Numbered from the stretch's first letter, positions 1 to 9,295 are shown. The stretch is 28,628 nt of DNA from Euprymna scolopes (GCA_024364805.1 CM044509.1:63719119-63747746); one strand, 5' to 3'. Made by a program: numbers and translations. The notes: generated from the sequence alone by a model not told the origin.

Positions 1-377
1 GACTCAAAATTGGCGAAGGAGTTTGGTAGAGTCTACAAAGCTCAACTCCTTCAACTTTGACCTTTTGACAGACAAATTTTCGCCCAAAAACTGATTAAAA
101 AGCTTGCTGCATGTCAGAATGCCTTTTATGTAAAATTTCAAATGTTTAGACTCAAAATTGGCTGAATAGTTTGCTAGAGACTGCAAAGGTCAAGCGACTC
201 GAGATTTGACATTATAGGTATCGAGATTTGGGAAATTTTTTTAATCGGTTTTCGGACAGAAATTTGGCAAAATTCAACGATTTGACAAAAATCCTCCGCC
301 AATTTTGGGTCTAAACATTTGAAATTTATATATTACTGGTATTCCGACATGCTGCAAGCATTTTAATCAGTTTTGGC
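1..377. repeat. Inverted pair of Helitron-body repeat units
   Basis: Two copies of one unit lie in opposite orientation and meet near 185-190. The left copy (1 to about 187, minus orientation, running off the window edge) and the right copy (about 190-377, plus orientation) share key words such as TCTAAACATTTGAAATTT and CCAATTTTG in mirrored order. The same unit, in tandem, makes up the inside of the Helitron-like elements at 27361-28243 and 28263-28628, so this is probably a terminal-less piece of the same family. No protein is encoded; the 60-residue minus-strand frame here is chance. Confidence 0.75.
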
Positions 378-386
378 GCAAAAAAA

Positions 387-448
387 GCAGTAGGATTGAA
401 ACCGCTAGCAGTAGGATTGAAACTGCCAGTGGTTTCAGTCCTACCCAA
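387..448. repeat. 21-bp direct repeat followed by an inverted copy
   Basis: Two 21-bp units (387-407 and 408-428), each reading GCAGTAGGATTGAAAC at the start, are followed at 430-447 by an inverted copy beginning GTGGTTTCAG. The inverted copy resembles the B-box region of the tRNA-derived SINE seen on the minus strand at 17170-17180, so this may be a rearranged SINE head. This is inference from short matches. Confidence 0.55.
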
Positions 449-471
449 AGCAGCGATTTAAATCCTATCCA

Positions 472-677
472 AATCAGGCCAGAGGATTAGTTGGTAGAAA
501 CATGGTGAGACAGCAACAACTATGGAAGGCAGTAATTACTGGGGATACAATTACAAGACTCAGCATTCCTACCCCGTCACAGTTAATCACCTGAAGAAGG
601 CCAGAGGATGAGTTGGCCGAAATATGGTGAAACAACAACTATGAAGATGAGGATAACAATCCGAGAAAAAAAAAATG
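472..677 (+). mobile_element. tRNA-derived SINE copy, body and tail
   Basis: The stretch about 560-672 matches the body of the SINE read on the minus strand at 17041-17255. Both have the order CATTCCTAYCCC, GTTAAYCA, CTGANNAAGGCC, a second GG-rich arm, GAAA and GTGAAACAACAA or a close form. The copy ends in an A-run after 664, as expected of a retroposed SINE. A second partial copy of the core begins at about 472 (GGCCAGAGGATTAGTTGG), so the copy contains an internal duplication. No clear A box survives upstream. The conserved core looks like a degenerate hammerhead fold (see findings). Confidence 0.6.
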
Positions 678-1175
678 AATACAGAAATTATGAAGCCTCA
701 TTTTAAAGGATTCAAAAAAAAAAAAAAATAAATAAAATAAGTGAAAAATAAAATAATACTAGCAGGACCTGTGGAAATGCGACAATGGACTCTTTCATAT
801 GTAATATATTGATGCTGACATTCTGTGGATGTTCAGTGTAAATGGAGACGCCCTGAATATTATTGTAGCTCTTTTGTTAAAACTGTAAAAGTATTTATCT
901 AAGTGAGCAGGGATGCCGGTCTTTAAATACACTTAAATATGATATTTTAGTTCATGCAGATTCCGTATATATTATTATAGTCAATTTTCTATCGATTTTT
1001 ATATATTATAAAGTTGTGATTTCAAAAATATATCCATATGACTTGGGTGCATCAGCTTGAATTGAAACCAAAACCAAAACCCAAACTTATGAAGAAAAAA
1101 AAACTTGAGTTCATGCAGCTATAAACGAAACTGAAACCAAAACTTATGAAGTATTCTTGGTAAAATTATTTATTA
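678..1175. other. AT-rich spacer, nothing recognised
   Basis: The stretch is A-rich at 713-729, with an imperfect repeat of AAACCAAAACC-like words at 1064-1145. I saw no coding frame, RNA gene or terminal repeat in it. It ends at the A that flanks the Helitron-like 3' end. Confidence 0.5.
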
Positions 1176-1329
1176 CTAGCAGGGGTACCCGGCGTTGCTC
1201 GGATGTTTCGAGGTGTGTGCGGTTTTGAGTAAATCAAAACAAAAGAATAAAGTACCAGAAGTGTCTTCCTGAGACTGTTCATAATGTTCCCATTGTCGAC
1301 TTCTTTTTCTAGTTGCAAAAAAAAAAAAA

Positions 1330-2342
1330 CAATCAACAACTTCACTTTTAATCACTTTTATCGACATCTTAAAACTTTTGTTACTCTTTTTAAATGACAA
1401 CGTTAATGTTTATGAATATTGAAATAAAATACATTAGTAAACATTTATTAATATTTTTTTTTTACTGTTTATGTGTGAATGTTTTCGACTTTTTCTTGTC
1501 TGATATAGAAATATTATATATATGAAATATTGAAATTATTCTTATATTGAATATTGAAATAAAAGACATTACTACACATATATTAATAATATCTTATTGA
1601 ATATTGCAGTAATACTTAAGTTTAATTAATGTTATTTTCTTTTTTAATAGCATTTTAATTATAAATGACGACGTTTGTACTGTTTGTGAATATTAAAAGA
1701 AAAATAATTACTAAACATTTAATAGTAAGAAAATGGGTGCTAGTGCACGGATTATCCGCGCTAGTGCACTCATTATCCGCGCTATATTTGAAATCGTATT
1801 TCTAAGATTAAAGTTTAATGTTTTTTTCGTGCTGTAATAACGTTATTATTTAAGAAGTCATTCTTAACATGGGGAGGGTGCAAATGCGCCTAAAAAAGTC
1901 GAATCACATTTTACGGAATTAGGTAAGAGTGTTAATTTACAATAACAGGTATGGCACCATTGGCACTTCTGCATGTCAGTAACATGGAGCTAATGCGTGT
2001 AATTTAGTTTCAGGAACCGCCGACAGATGTCGTTTGTCAGGCAAAGAACCGGGGTCGATAAAAATTGTTGTAATGAAAAATTACAATGAAAAAAAAAAAA
2101 AAAGAAGTTTAATTCAATACACAAAACTAAAAACAAAAAAAAGGTTGGAAATTATTTTAATATTCATTTTAAGAAAATGCTATTAAAAAAGAAAAAGTCG
2201 ATAAAAGTGAGACATAAACAGTAAAACCCCAAAAAAAAGCTATTAATAAATGTTTAGTAATGTATTTTATTTCAATATTCATAAACAGTGAAACAATGTC
2301 GATAAAAAGTTGTTAGTATGGCAACGAAAACATGTCCTTACA

Positions 2343-2345
<3 letters not shown>
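1330..2345. repeat. Inverted repeat inside the Helitron-like element
   Basis: The arm at about 1340-1495 recurs in reverse complement at about 2165-2345. The best-matching block reads TTTATGAATATTGAAATAAA on the left (about 1408-1427) and is mirrored near 2268-2287. Related direct copies sit near 1543-1600 and 1690-1735, so one AT-rich unit has been multiplied in both orientations inside the element. Confidence 0.65.
1739..1784. repeat. Two-unit 21-bp GC-rich tandem repeat
   Basis: Two units (1739-1759, 1760-1780) read GCTAGTGCACNNATTATCCGC, followed by the first bases of a third. The unit contains the palindromes GTGCAC and, in the first copy, CGGATTATCCG. It is far richer in G and C than the AT-rich sequence around it. 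Confidence 0.8.
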
Positions 2346-2374
<29 letters not shown>

Positions 2375-2376
2375 AA
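2342..2376. repeat. (AAAG)n microsatellite
   Basis: About eight uninterrupted AAAG units. The Phe/Leu/Ser-rich minus-strand frame across it is an artefact of the repeat. Confidence 0.95.
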
Positions 2377-3179
2377 ATAAAAGAACGGAAGGAAAGAGCA
2401 AAACGGAAGTTGTGTTTGTGAAAATAAGTTTGGTGCGTTTCACGTAAATGTAAATCCAGGTTTTCATAAAACTCTAACCATGCGGGTTATAACGAAAGCG
2501 AAGTAATGTAATTGTGAAATCAATTCCAGGTAACGGATTGTGTTCTGTTTTAATTTAATTTTATTATAATAAATGCTTTATAAATTGTGTTTATGTTTTA
2601 TGCTATTCAATGGCAAAGTAACCGTGGTTCGTTTCAGCGTAAGTCCAGACCAGTTTTTAGATAAATTCTAACCGGTGATCGGTTTTAAATGTCTCCTGTG
2701 AACGTTCTGGAACGGTGTAAGTGAGTGGCGGTGGTAGGATGAATTTGTTAGAGAGAGTATACTTTACTACTTCCATTAAATGTAACCGATTTTTACAGTG
2801 GACTCTCACCAGACAGAATATAGGAAACTCTGATCAGCAAGATACTGGACAGCTAATAAGCCTATAACATACGACAGATGTCGCGATTCAGTTTGTGAAT
2901 GATACGGCTGCACCAAATGTATATAGGTGCAGTCCTATAAATGTCAAAGTCGGAGGGGAAAAAATGAGTTCATTTTATTTATATAGAAGATAGATAGAGA
3001 AGAGACAAGAAATGGAAGGCCATAACAATTAAACAACAGTCACTCGAAAGAAAAAGCGTAACACACAAAATAACACACACACTATCGCATTAATATACAG
3101 ATATAAGCCCTCTGTCCTTTATAAAAAAAGCATGTGTTTTAGTTCTGCATTGGATGGAAAAAGCACAAAAAGGGACAGT

Positions 3180-3480
3180 ATTAACCTATAACTCACTTTT
3201 TTCAAAGTTCTTTCCTCTTTGTTTTGCTGAGGATGGTGCATCCTATCAATCACCTGCTATTTTAGAAACTTTAATTAAAAGATCTTTTTAGGACTCTAGC
3301 CATTCCTTTAAGTGCAATTATTTGGATCTTGCTTGCATTTGGTTCACCGGGTATATTCTCCAGGTAGCTTTTTAATGTTCTTGCTCAAGAGTGCAGTGGC
3401 TTCTATGATCACTGGAATAATTTAAATCTTCCTAAGATTTACATTTTCCTTTTTCATAATATGTAGTTGGGTAATAGCAT
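3180..3480 (-). pseudogene. LINE tail, C-terminal reverse-transcriptase-associated fragment
   Basis: Read on the minus strand from about 3440 down to 3285, pieces translate as VIIEATALLSKNIKKLPGEY, then GEPNASKIQIIALKGMARVL in another frame. This matches the known C-terminal pattern of many animal non-LTR retrotransposon polyproteins (PVIIGALG...L..YL...IPG, then KTALLGTARILRKVL). At least one frame change separates the pieces, and no full reading frame remains, so it is a dead fragment. Sequence down to about 3180 may be its 3' flank. The exact clade cannot be told from so short a piece. Confidence 0.6.
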
Positions 3481-3725
3481 GAGGATGTGCACGTATGCAA
3501 ATGACTGCGCCATGTAAGGGATGACGTCACGGCAAGGGAAAAGATTATAAGAAAATATGTGCACAGATTGATGACCACGTTAGAGAGACGTGGGTGACGT
3601 CACAGCCGAGAAATTACGCATGGTCAGACAATGAGGAATAAAGGTCTTTTATTAAAACCTGAAACGGCAAGTTGAATTTCTTTCCGCTTTCTTTCTCGTG
3701 TCCCTTGCAACATAGTCTACAACAT
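3480..3725 (+). mobile_element. Probable LTR fossil (Gypsy-like, solo or remnant)
   Basis: The stretch has the make-up of a long terminal repeat: TGACGTCA at 3522-3528 and again near 3595-3602, a TATA-like word near 3545, an AATAAA signal near 3637, and a CT-rich end running to CTACAACA. No paired copy was seen in the window and no gag-pol frame is next to it, so it would be a solo or remnant LTR. Boundaries are approximate, and I could not find a convincing target-site duplication. It is broken as an element. Confidence 0.4.
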
Positions 3726-5055
3726 GTTGGGTCCCTGCATGTTAACACATGTGTAAACATGTGCTACGTTACAGCTGTAGGGATAACATATGCATAGTAA
3801 ATAGTGTATGACTTATTTCACACAGTTATTTCGGATATATCTTCCCCAAAATTTATTTCTACACAGGATATTAAATTTTTTGCAGACAATCTAGTGGAGG
3901 TATCTAGATGTGCCAAGTTGTCGCACTGTGTTGTAGCCGTTTCCTAACAGAACCTTACAACTGGATATCAGGTGACTCTCACTTTGCACTTCCATATGGC
4001 AGAAACTGCACTTTTTCCATTGCTAAGATCACTTCTTTTAAAAGCATTACCCATCAGACGTTGGTCTACCATAGTCATTATCATCATCTTATGATCATAG
4101 TGAAGTGATCCGCTTTGGAACGAGTCTATAGAACTTTCTTTATCTATATATTCCTGGGAATAGTTCTTCCATAAAAGAGTTGGCACGTTATTGATTGGTC
4201 CTATCCTTCAGTTTTCTGTGCAAGTTATTGGTGTATTTTTGTCAGCTTTTTTTTTTAGCTATTTCCGTGATATGCTTGTTTGAAATAGTCTTGTCCAACC
4301 TTATGTGTGTGTTTGTATGCGCAGTATCAAGTAGTTTTATTAGGTTATGTTCCATTTTTATTGTGAAAGTTCTATTGTTTCCATTTATAAATAAAAACTT
4401 TCTTTCGTTGCATAATATCGTCTGACTTCTTTTGAGATTATTTTAAGACTTCTTCTGCATCTTCTGTTGCTGCTGCTGCTGCTGCTGTTGTTGAACATCT
4501 GATGCATGCATTTCATATGAATCAGATGATCATTGTTGGCATTAGTTTCCCTGGTATCTTTCTAATTAGAATAATTCCTAGAAAGACATTAAGTACTTAC
4601 AGAAGGAACCACACGAAAGTTGCCAATATCCCTAAGTAAAAGTGTTTCTGTGGAATTAATTAGATTCGAACTTTGCACACCCAGGTTCTCTCTTTGATTC
4701 TGTTGTTGTTAAGCGAGCTGGATTTCTCATATGGTAATGCCTCAAAATTGTCTGGTCTGCATGAAGTCCTCTTTGTAATCGTAGTTATTCATGAGCCTGC
4801 AAGATTGTAGTTTTGTCCCTGAAACTAAGAGCAGCAAGACTCAACTGTTGCATGCAAAGTCAAGGAAGATTTGACCGAGAACATACAAAGTAATATTGTT
4901 ACTTTAATCATTTGATTTGCAGTTCCAAACCTGAAACTTGCTATACATAGAAGCAAAGATAATCAGAAGACAACAGATCTTAATGTCGTCCTCATGGATT
5001 TTCATCAGAGCCTTGTTAGCCGGGTAGCTAACCACATTATAACTGTCCCTATTAT
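3726..5055. other. Gene-free stretch, little recognised
   Basis: The longest open frames are 60-80 residues, overlap on both strands and resemble no family I know. A (TGC)n run sits at about 4464-4487. No RNA gene or terminal repeat was found. Confidence 0.5.
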
Positions 5056-5460
5056 AGAACTCCTAATATTACTAATCAGCAGGGCATTATTACTGTTGAA
5101 CAAGAGAAGAGACTATTAGAAACTGTATGCAATGTGATAATTAGGGCTGTGACAACAGCATATTCTTTTCATGGTTTTGACTCTCGAGTGTGTATCCGTT
5201 GATATCTTATATGCGTTTATATAGAGTTATGTGGATTTCAGTTGATTAAGTGTGTCTAACTGTGTCGGATATATACTCGAGAGTCAAAACAATGAAAAGA
5301 ATATTCTCTTGTCATAGCCATAGTGATAATATATGGAAATAAATCTTGGCCAATGGAGGTTGAAGACATGCATTGCATGGGGAGAAATTATATGAGAATG
5401 ATACAATGAATGTGTAATATGAGTCTTAAAGATAGGCTTAGTATTATGTTGTGGGGATGT
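5056..5460 (+). pseudogene. LINE tail interrupted by a MITE
   Basis: Around 5060-5141 the plus strand reads ELLILLISRALLLLNKRRDY and then KLYAMCNVI. After the nested MITE it continues with YGNKSWPMEVEDMHCMGRNY (from about 5331) and MRMIQ, MCNMSLKDR. These correspond to the C-terminal end of common animal LINE polyproteins (LLPLLTTRGLSLK.KG.LY..CVR SVMLYGSETW ... EDM..LE..D.RM.RWMC.VSL.DR). Stops occur within both parts. The frame runs straight through one copy of the 8-bp target site of the MITE, which fixes the order of events: LINE first, MITE later. Related copies lie at 21595-22165 and 23455-23918. Confidence 0.75.
5142..5322. mobile_element. hAT-like MITE, 181 bp, with 8-bp target site duplication
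   Basis: The element has terminal inverted repeats of about 57 bp. The left starts TAGGGCTGTGACAACAG and the right, reverse-complemented, starts TATGGCTATGACAAGAG. Both continue through TATTCTTTTCAT and TTTTGACTCTCGAGT. It is flanked by perfect 8-bp direct repeats GTGATAAT (5134-5141 and 5323-5330). An 8-bp duplication and short TAGGG-type ends are the signature of hAT transposons. With no coding capacity it is a miniature non-autonomous copy. It sits inside a LINE tail. Confidence 0.85.
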
Positions 5461-6255
5461 ATAAGTTCAATATATATATGTAAAGTGCTGCATATAAAAT
5501 GTGTTGGGTATATGATAAGTTTTGTACATAGTGAAGTTTTTTTGTGTCGTCTAGTGTTTATAAATCCTTGTGGATATGTGTCTGGCATGGGTTATAGGAT
5601 ATTTATAATACGGATAATACAAAGGAGATGGAACACAGTTCTAGGTGGTTATGTGTGTTGCCAATAAAGAAATCATACCTTTGGTCATCCAGATCTTGGT
5701 TGATGAATCTAGCAAAAGCTGGAATGAATATTTCTTCCAAAGAAACAACCAGTATTTTTAGACAACTTTTATTTCACTCTGTTTCCTTGTTGGAAGATTG
5801 CACGTTTGTCTTAGACTTTGCTTCATTCCTGTACAGGGCCATTACAGGCCCTGTCTCTTCATCCGTCTAGCCCTCTCTCTGGCTCTCTCTCCAACTAACT
5901 CCTAACTCTTGTATATATTCCTTTGTGCTTACGTCACTCAACCACACAAAAACACAGCACATGACCTTTGGTCACGTTTTCTGGCCAAATTTATTGTTTT
6001 TATCCCTAGGTTTGAAAACCCACTCTGCTTATGTCGACCATATTTTTTCCTTGTTATTGTTTCTAAGTTAACCAAAATATTTTACTAAACATTCCTTTGT
6101 TTCAATAACATTCTCTCTGCACACTTTTTTCTACATAGAAGTTACAAAACAATAGTAATGTTCATTACCTAACATTTAACTTCTTTAATAATAATAGTCG
6201 ATATTCGAAATCGACTATCAGCAAGGCCACTCGATGTTACTCGGCATAATCCAAC
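5461..6255. other. Gene-free stretch, nothing firmly recognised
   Basis: It starts where the LINE similarity fades and ends near the next LINE tail. A CT-rich tract lies at about 5868-5895, next to a short palindromic GGGCCATTACAGGCCC-like word near 5837. Open frames of up to 85 residues on both strands match nothing I recognise. It could be material inserted into, or left between, two parts of one LINE fragment. Confidence 0.4.
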
Positions 6256-6517
6256 ATTAGTTCTTGAGACCTAAGAGAAAAATGAAATCTGAAAGGTGTA
6301 GTGAGATGTATGCAAAACAATAGTCTTTGATGGTATAGACATGATCGAATAGATGAGAGATCTTGGATTAGTAGATCTACAACAGTTGAATTAGCAAGGT
6401 CAGTTGGCAGAGACGGACAAGGAAAATATGTGGGGAAGTGCAAAGAGAATGACGGACGGAAGTCAATTTCTAAAAGCGTTCTAACACATACCAGCATGTG
6501 AACTGAACATTAAACTG
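6256..6517 (+). pseudogene. LINE 3' tail leading into trinucleotide repeat
   Basis: Residues such as WISRSTTVELARSVGRGRQG (6365-6425) and KYVGKCKE match the terminal segment of the LINE copy at 23455-23918, where the equivalent is a GK.RKIWEEM-like stretch. The 3' untranslated words AATTTCTAAAAG, ACACATRCCARCATG (6466-6497) are shared with the minus-strand copy at 21595-22165 (around 21640-21665), and both then run into GAT or ATG trinucleotides. So the family ends in a (GAT)n-type tail. No intact frame remains. Confidence 0.65.
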
Positions 6518-6522
6518 CTGCT

Positions 6523-6586
<64 letters not shown>

Positions 6587-6607
6587 CTGCTTCTGATGAT
6601 GATGATG

Positions 6608-6660
<53 letters not shown>

Positions 6661-6661
6661 T
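6518..6661. repeat. Self-complementary trinucleotide microsatellite
   Basis: A (TGC)n run passes into (TGA)n, and at about 6609 switches to (TCA)n on the same strand. The two halves are therefore reverse complements and can fold into a long hairpin. It sits at the 3' end of a LINE tail, which probably seeded it. The minus-strand frame with long Asp, His and Gln runs is not a gene. Confidence 0.95.
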
Positions 6662-7139
6662 TGTATTTAAGGGAGGACATGAAATATTCTTTTTCCAGAA
6701 GCTGAACAGAAGAAATTTTATCTTTTTGGGTGACTTCCCAGCACAACAACAATTGATCAATGCTTTAGTTTTGGTAACATTTTTCCTCAGAATTTCAGTT
6801 TTTAATGCTTTGACCTTAAGTAGACCATCGATTGTTTCACAAACAAGGAATAAAAAATCCAATATGATTTAAACTTAGCAATTCCATAGGCCAATCATAC
6901 ACCATAGTAACAGTACAGCGTGCTACTAAATGTTTTGAAATTATTTTTTTATATAAGCTTTCTTAGCAGGAAACGAGGTAACTGAATAGATTATATAAAT
7001 TGTTTGATTATTTATTATTTTTTTTAATAAAAAAAGCATTTTATGCTCAGAGTAAATCAAATTTGGTTAACAAGCCACACACTATATGATGCCATGTTTT
7101 AGGTCACGTGTGTACTAATATTTTACCGCCCCCCCCCCA
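6662..7139. other. Gene-free AT-rich spacer
   Basis: No family, RNA gene or terminal repeat was recognised. A C-run (about 7129-7138) and adjacent A-run mark its end. Confidence 0.5.
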
Positions 7140-7520
7140 AAAAAAAGGGCTTATTTTACGTTTCGACTTTTTGAAGACAAGAATGGATAATTTGAATTAT
7201 TCATACAATTGTTCTTATCATGGATGTTATTCTCACAATGTTTCGAGATAAACATTATTAACAGCTTGATGCAAAAGTTTTTGTTTTTTTTAAGAGTATT
7301 TAAACCATTGTAATTTATTGTAATTTAATTCATGCATATTATTATTATGTAAACATAGCGCCATGATTGATTTATAACTTTTCCTTTCAATATTTCTGAA
7401 TTTTTGAGATGAGGATTGGTTATTCATATTATTTGGATTCATCAGACTACTGTTCTCATCTTGAGTGTGATTGTCAGAACGTTTCGGTCGATATAACATC
7501 CGACCTTCTTCAGTTTATAA
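7140..7520 (-). repeat. Two direct copies of a repeat with hammerhead-like core
   Basis: A better-kept copy at about 7420-7515 and a decayed one at about 7170-7260 share, in the same order, a TTATTCATA or TTGGATTCAT word, TGTTCTYATC, a GATTGT or CTCACAA word and CGTTTCGRTCGATATAA or its decayed form. On the minus strand the better copy reads CTGAAGA (7507-7513), a perfect five-base stem GGTCG/CGACC (7501-7505 with 7486-7490), then GAAAC (7481-7485). Repeats with this core are known from the terminal repeats of Penelope-like retroelements, which often occur in tandem. That identity is inference, and no Penelope protein was seen. Confidence 0.5.
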
Positions 7521-7589
7521 ACAATAGATAACATATACAATACAATGGTTTATAAACAATAGATAATATATACACGTAATAACATTAAT

Positions 7590-7598
<9 letters not shown>

Positions 7599-7662
<64 letters not shown>
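7599..7662. repeat. (TA)n(GA)n compound microsatellite
   Basis: About 17 TA units pass directly into about 15 GA units. It lies just upstream of the mariner element. Confidence 0.95.
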
Positions 7663-7666
<4 letters not shown>

Positions 7667-7682
7667 GATATACGTTAACATA

Positions 7683-8977
7683 CGAGGGGCGTGCAATAAG
7701 TAATGCCCCTGACCCACTTCCAGTTGTCTGATCTAGCTGAAATTTTGCATGTGTAATGATATCTATCTCTACGGGTTATGTGGCAAATTACAGCTCTGAA
7801 CTAATTGTGGTTTCTGTTTTACAGTTGGTTGAACCGAGTCAGGTGTGAAATGGAGCCTGTTGAATGTCGAGCAGTGATCCGGTTTTTGTATTTGAAAGGA
7901 CGCACACCACAGGAGACTTTTGATGAAATAAAAGAAACTTATGGTGATAATGCCCCATCATATGACCTTGTAAAACGCTGGAATCGTGAATTCAAACATG
8001 GCCGGAAGTCTATGGAAACAGCTCCCAGACCTGGTCGCGCCCCTTCTGCCATTGATGAGGCATCTGTCCATCAAGTTGAGGCTGCCATTTTGAAAGATCG
8101 GCACATTACTATTCGCCAAATAGCCCAAGATGTCAAGATTAGTACAGGGTCTGTGGAAACTATCATTCATGACCATTTGCATATGCATCAGGTGTCTGCC
8201 AGATGGATTTCCAGGTTGCTCACACCATTCCAGAAGTGAGAATGCGTCGAGTGCTCAAGGATGAATTTGGAGATGTGCCAAGAAGATGAGTCAAAGTTTT
8301 TCAAAAGACTGATTACACAGGATGAAACCTGGGTCAATCACTATGATCTAGAGACCAAAGCCCAGTCAATGCAGTGGAAGCACTTGGACTCACCACCTCC
8401 AAAGAAGGCAAGGGTGCAGCCCTCGGCTGTCAGGTCATGTTCACAGTCTTCTGGGACCAGGACGAAGTAGTGATGACAGATTTCCTGGCAAAGGGTATCA
8501 CAATTACAGGAGCCTATTATGCTTCACTTTTGAAGAAATTAAGGGAAGCTATCAAAATCAAGAGGCGGGGCAAGATACAGCAAAGTTACCCTCCTCCTGC
8601 AGAACAACACTCCGGTCCACAACTTGCATGTCGCCAGATCAGAAGCAAGGGCGTGTGGTTATGATATCCTTCCCCATCCTCCCTACTCTCCTGACCTTGC
8701 ATCCTTTGACTTTCACCTCTTCCCAGCCATGAAGTTGTTTTTGAAAGGAAAGCGTTTCCTAGATGATGCAGTCTTGATTTCTGAAGTCACATCGTGGTTG
8801 GAGGACCAACCTGGGGTGTTCTACAAAAACGGTCTCCAGAGCTGCATAAAACGATGGGAGAAATGCATAACTCTGGGTGGTTCCTATGTAGAGAAAGACT
8901 AATAACTGTACCAAGTTTCGTTGCCTTACTGCTATGGGAAGTGGGTAAGGGGCATTACTTATTGCACGCCCCTCAGA
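7683..8977 (+). mobile_element. Full-length but dead mariner element
   Basis: Terminal inverted repeats of about 38 bp (7684-7721 and 8937-8974) differ at a single base. Each begins GAGGGGCGTGCAATAAGTAA read inward. TA dinucleotides at 7681-7682 and 8978-8979 fit the Tc1/mariner target duplication. The 1.3-kb length is standard for mariner. The highly similar ends suggest a fairly recent arrival, although the transposase is already damaged. Confidence 0.95.
7850..8902 (+). pseudogene. Mariner transposase (DD34D), inactivated
   Basis: The start is taken at the ATG at 7850 (MEPVECRAVIRFLYLKGRTP), which matches the usual N-terminus of mariner transposases. The N-terminal half holds the paired helix-turn-helix DNA-binding domain (to about residue 110) with GRAPSAIDE between its parts. 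The WISRLLTPFQK and SPPPKKARVQPSA motifs mark the start of the catalytic domain. The first catalytic Asp is present in TQDETW (about 8318-8335). The second is changed to Asn (LLQNNTPVH in place of the usual QDNAP), and the third is present in YSPDLASFDF, exactly 34 residues on, which identifies the DD34D class. One in-frame stop (8237-8239) and two compensating frame changes (near 8430 and 8590) break the frame. The stop and the lost Asp each suffice to kill it. Confidence 0.95.
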
Positions 8978-9060
8978 TACTAATAATCAATACTAAATAG
9001 TGATATTAACAACTAGAAATAAAAATAGGTTTAAGTCTAAAATTTCTAATAGAATTGTTC

Positions 9061-9295
9061 GCAAGGACCCATGACGCAGTGGTTAGAGTACTTGGAAAAA
9101 ATCAATTGTAAAAAGTGATATTCTCCTGAAGGTTGAAGGTTCAATCCTCAGTGTGGGCGACACAAAAAATACAATTGCAAATTACTTAGGGCCTCTATCT
9201 AGTCATGGCTGATGGAACAAGAGCACACTACCTCCGTGAAGTAAATAAAGGGTTCCGCTCGAAATTCTGTCCAAAGTCCCAAGTTTGACAGAAAC
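9061..9295 (+). mobile_element. tRNA-derived SINE, copy 1
   Basis: The head has a near-consensus RNA polymerase III A box, TGACGCAGTGG (9072-9082), followed by TTAGAG as in tRNAs, and a B box GGTTCAATCC (9138-9147). The spacing between boxes is wider than in a tRNA, suggesting a small insertion. The body carries GGCTGATGGAACAAGAGCAC and AAAGGGTTCCG (around 9209-9257) and recurs in copy 2 at 9755-9930. The head type is common among tRNA-related SINEs of cephalopods. Confidence 0.75.

Larger units (their letters stand above)
1176..2990 (-). mobile_element. Non-autonomous Helitron-like element
   Basis: Read on the minus strand, the element ends in a GC-rich hairpin (1188-1203, CCCGG-type stem around a GCAACG-like loop), then about 8 bases, then CTAG followed by a host T (1175). 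This is the known 3' signature of Helitrons: a hairpin, then CTRR, inserted between A and T. The proposed 5' end at 2990 reads TCTTCTATATAAATAAAATG with a flanking A (2991), again the Helitron rule of TC after A. No Rep or helicase frame lies inside, so the copy depends on a partner for movement. The inside has inverted copies of one AT-rich unit (1400-1490 against 2170-2300), a 21-bp tandem repeat and an AAAG microsatellite. The 3' end is firmer than the 5' end. Confidence 0.65.

Noticed and set aside
576-622. Calling a hammerhead ribozyme as an RNA gene
   Set aside because: The stem at the cleavage site is weak and an extra A precedes stem II; kept as a hypothesis only.
2279-2467. Minus-strand frame rich in Phe, Leu and Ser, resembling a membrane peptide
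   Set aside because: It is driven by the (AAAG)n microsatellite inside a Helitron-like element.
6470-6862. Minus-strand frame of 130 residues with long Asp, His and Gln runs
   Set aside because: It is the translation of a trinucleotide microsatellite attached to a LINE tail; outside the runs there is no domain.
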